From the NCBI GenBank assembly GCA_964592425.1, contig CAZQCG010000009.1, positions 74,422 to 138,421 of the forward strand: a stretch of 64,000 nucleotides of DNA, read 5' to 3'. The DNA comes from Viridilinea sp964592425. GTDB lineage: Bacteria; Chloroflexota; Chloroflexia; Chloroflexales; Chloroflexaceae. The notes beneath the pieces were generated by a model. The model saw nothing but the letters and a program-made list of their open reading frames with translations, was not told where the DNA came from and did no database searches. How positions within the stretch are numbered: position 1 is the stretch's first letter; every line of letters starts with the position of its first letter. A program made the translations under genes and the position numbers. Below, in pieces: positions 61,957 through 64,000 of the stretch.

Positions 61957-64000
61957 ATGGCTTTTTTCTCAACCACCGCCCTCGCCGCAGGCAACCCGGC
62001 CTTTCGTGGACGTGCCGCCGAGCTTGAGCGCCTGGTGCGCCTTTGCCGCGAGGAGGTAACGCACTACGGGGTGCTCTATGGTGGACGCCAGAACGGCAAG
62101 ACCAGTCTGCTCTTGCAGTTGCAGAGGGCGATTGCTCCGCCACTGAAGATCCGCCGTATCGACTTCCAGCAGATCCAGGGCGTCCCGCCGGAGCGTGTCT
62201 TCGCCTTCCTCGCCAGGCAGATGGAGCCGGTGCTGAGTTTTCCTGGGGGCCTCGCCGCCGTCACCGATGCGCCCTCGCTGGGGGCAAAGCTGGAAGCGGC
62301 GCTCGCGCCGCCCGAGGTGGAGCGCCTGATCCTGCTGCTTGATGAGCTGGGTGCGCTGCGTGAGGACGCACGGGAGGCGCTGGGCAATGCGTTGCGCTCG
62401 TTTTTCCACGACCGGCTGGAGCGCCCGGCGCTCACCAAGCTCCAGGTGATCTTCAGCGGCGGGGTGGAGTTGTACCGCATGGTAGCGACGGAGGTCTCGT
62501 CGCTCCACAATATCTGCCAGGAGATCTACCTGTCCGACTTGCCCCAGCCGGAGGCGGTGCAGCTGATCGCCGACGGCCTGCAGGCTACGGGTGTAGCCAC
62601 CCCGCTGAGCGCCAGGTTGGGCCAGGCGGTATTTGTCCAGGTCTCCGGCCACCCCTACCTGACCCAGCGTATGGGTGAGTTGCTGGCGAGCTCTCACGCG
62701 GGCGGGGCTGCTCTGAGCCTGGCCGATGTTGAACGTGCAGCGGACGAGATCGTCGCTGACGCGCCGCCGCTGCTGCGCCGCATCCGCGACGACCTGCGCC
62801 AGCACCAGCTTGAGCAGGCCGCCCGGCGTCTGCTGCGTGACCAGCCACGCTTCAGTCGCCTCGACGACGAGATGGCCCACCTGGAACTGATCGGCCTGGC
62901 CCGGCGCGACGGCGCTGTCTGGGCACCGCGCAATTCCCTGCTCGCCACGGTGTTACGCGAACGGCTCGGTGTGCCCGAGCCGCCGCCAGTGCCTTCGGTC
63001 GAACGCCCCGTGTCCGAGCGTCACAGTCCCGTGCCTTCTGGACAAGATGTAACCAGCGCAAAGCGCCGCCGCCTGGCCGCGCTAGAGCTCCAGGCGGCCC
63101 AGTTCGGGATCCATTGCCCGCCCCACATTACCATTGAGATCGAGGATTTGCGCCGCGATCTGTCGGCTAAGGAGGACGATCCAGCTGCGCCAGGCTCAGA
63201 GGTCAGCCCCGTGTCTGCCCCGGCAGCGCCAACGCCGGCCCCAACGCCGCTGGCGGCACCTGAGGAACAGGCCCAACGACCTGATCCCAGCATCAAAAAG
63301 AGTCCCCCCGCTCCCACACGTAGGAGCGCGAACCAGGGAGCTATGGCCACCCTGCCGCCCTGGGTGCCTGAGCTGGTCCATGTGCCCGCTGGCCCCTTCC
63401 TGATGGGCAGCAGCGACGCCGACAAGCAGGCCGACAGTGCCGAGAAGCCCCAGCACAGACTGACCTTGCCCGCCTACTGGATCGGCAAGACCCCGGTGAC
63501 TAATGCGCAGTTCCGGCCCTTTGTGGAGGGGGATGGGTATCGCAACCAGGCCTACTGGACACAGGCGGGCTGGCAGTGGCGTGAGCAGGAGCAGATTGTT
63601 AAGCCAGCTTACTGGGACGATGCAAAGTGGAACGGTGCGGCCTGCCCGGTGGTGGGCGTGAGCTGGTTCGAGGCAGTGGCCTACTGCCGCTGGCTGAGCG
63701 CCCAGACCGGTCATCCCTTCCGGCTGCCGAGCGAGGCCGAGTGGGAGAAGGCGGCGCGGGGACCAGATGGGCGCATCTGGCCCTGGGGCAACACATGGGA
63801 GGTCGGGCGCTGCAATAGCAAAGAGGCGGGCATTGGGCAGACCACGCCGGTCGGGCAGTTCTCCGGCGGGGCGAGCCCCTACGGTGCCCTCGACATGGCT
63901 GGCAACGTCTGGGAGTGGTGCGCGACGGCGTATGGGAAGGGCTATCCATATGCCCTGGAGGACGAGTGGGCCGACGCATACCTGGAGCCAGACGCAGGAA
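61957..64000 (+). CDS. AAA/STAND-like ATPase fused to a formylglycine-generating-enzyme (SUMF1/C-lectin) domain, cut by the window edge
   Basis: At least 681 aa; no stop before the end. First ATG in the frame is 61957; a GTG at 61912 is possible. Residues about 10-330 are a P-loop ATPase: FRGRAAELERL, Walker A GGRQNGKTSL, Walker B LILLLDELGAL and the sensor-like IFSGG, then a winged-helix-like region (LARRDGAVWAPRN). A Pro/Ala/Ser linker fills about 345-465. From about 470 an FGE/SUMF1 domain begins: VPAGPFLMGSSDADKQADSAEKPQH, VTNAQFRPF, PVVGVSWFEAVAYCRWLS, RLPSEAEWEKAARG and MAGNVWEWCA. Its C-terminal catalytic/variable part is outside the window. Known: FGE/C-lectin domains follow STAND ATPases in conflict-type proteins, and are frequent targets of diversity-generating retroelements. 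No reverse transcriptase is visible here. Confidence 0.88.
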   Translation, partial: MAFFSTTALAAGNPAFRGRAAELERLVRLCREEVTHYGVLYGGRQNGKTSLLLQLQRAIAPPLKIRRIDFQQIQGVPPERVFAFLARQMEPVLSFPGGLAAVTDAPSLGAKLEAALAPPEVERLILLLDELGALREDAREALGNALRSFFHDRLERPALTKLQVIFSGGVELYRMVATEVSSLHNICQEIYLSDLPQPEAVQLIADGLQATGVATPLSARLGQAVFVQVSGHPYLTQRMGELLASSHAGGAALSLADVERAADEIVADAPPLLRRIRDDLRQHQLEQAARRLLRDQPRFSRLDDEMAHLELIGLARRDGAVWAPRNSLLATVLRERLGVPEPPPVPSVERPVSERHSPVPSGQDVTSAKRRRLAALELQAAQFGIHCPPHITIEIEDLRRDLSAKEDDPAAPGSEVSPVSAPAAPTPAPTPLAAPEEQAQRPDPSIKKSPPAPTRRSANQGAMATLPPWVPELVHVPAGPFLMGSSDADKQADSAEKPQHRLTLPAYWIGKTPVTNAQFRPFVEGDGYRNQAYWTQAGWQWREQEQIVKPAYWDDAKWNGAACPVVGVSWFEAVAYCRWLSAQTGHPFRLPSEAEWEKAARGPDGRIWPWGNTWEVGRCNSKEAGIGQTTPVGQFSGGASPYGALDMAGNVWEWCATAYGKGYPYALEDEWADAYLEPDAG

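Noticed and set aside
62000..63980. Several - strand ORFs opposite the ATPase-FGE gene
   Set aside because: The + strand frame is open for the whole stretch and carries Walker and FGE motifs; the antisense frames have none.
61957..64000. A complete diversity-generating retroelement
   Set aside because: Only a candidate target domain is visible. There is no reverse transcriptase or template repeat inside the window, so it is kept as a question for the downstream sequence.

Overview
The window looks like a draft-genome scaffold from a filamentous, Chloroflexus/Roseiflexus-like member of the Chloroflexota. This is an inference. It rests on high G+C, a T-box leader driving a TrpB2-type tryptophan synthase beta chain, a LysW-pathway peptidase, several large secreted repeat proteins with cohesin, dockerin, PPC and beta-helix modules, and a recurring C-terminal tail of the form (Y/H)LP(L/F)(V/I). 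No rRNA, tRNA, CRISPR array, transposase or integrase was found. A run of 100 Ns at 1770-1869 is an assembly gap inside a repeat array.

Layout. 1-9.2 kb: three large exported multi-domain proteins on the + strand; the first is cut by the window edge and by the gap. 9.3-14.4 kb (- strand): an NAD-dependent epimerase, then a probable lysK / epimerase / histidine-phosphatase / tsaD operon. 14.7-17.4 kb: a PAS-GAF-HD-GYP signalling protein. 17.36-19.1 kb: a strong promoter, a tryptophan T-box leader and trpB2. 19.2-21.1 kb (-): a secreted glycosidase-like protein. 21.3-26.9 kb (+): a PAS-STAS protein, then trpS-trpE-MFS-glycosyltransferase in tight succession. 27-29.3 kb: a G-rich spacer, an uncharacterised protein, a sirtuin and a PspC protein. 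29.3-34.0 kb (-): a large SARP-type ATPase regulator followed by a glycosyltransferase. 34.7-41.3 kb (+): a duplicated beta-helix exoprotein, an orphan NarL-type response regulator and a polytopic membrane protein. 41.6-47.5 kb (+): a compact five-gene unit (alpha/beta hydrolase, membrane protein, membrane-anchored alpha/beta hydrolase, Yip1-like protein, P-type ATPase) with 4-nt overlaps. 47.7-53.2 kb: small membrane protein, secreted FGYP-repeat protein, citrate synthase, small protein, CoA-binding protein and GH5-like exoprotein. 53.3-58.1 kb (+): a proton-translocating transhydrogenase operon in the order pntAB-pntB-pntAA, a small membrane protein and a CoA-disulfide-reductase-like flavoprotein. 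58.1-60.2 kb (-): rsmI and a GNAT protein. 60.3-64 kb (+): an M20 peptidase, a small membrane protein, and the start of an AAA/STAND-like ATPase fused to a formylglycine-generating-enzyme (SUMF1/C-lectin) domain that runs off the window.

How the genes work together. The tryptophan genes form two separately controlled units: trpB2 is read through a tRNA-Trp-sensing leader, while trpS-trpE has no room for one. The pnt operon and the flavoprotein form a redox block beside citrate synthase a few kb upstream. The most system-like uncharacterised units are the five-gene hydrolase/P-ATPase operon and the truncated ATPase-FGE gene at the right edge. Four promoters share an extended -10 of the form CGTG(C/G)TATACT, and several gene ends carry long perfect hairpins without a U-tract.
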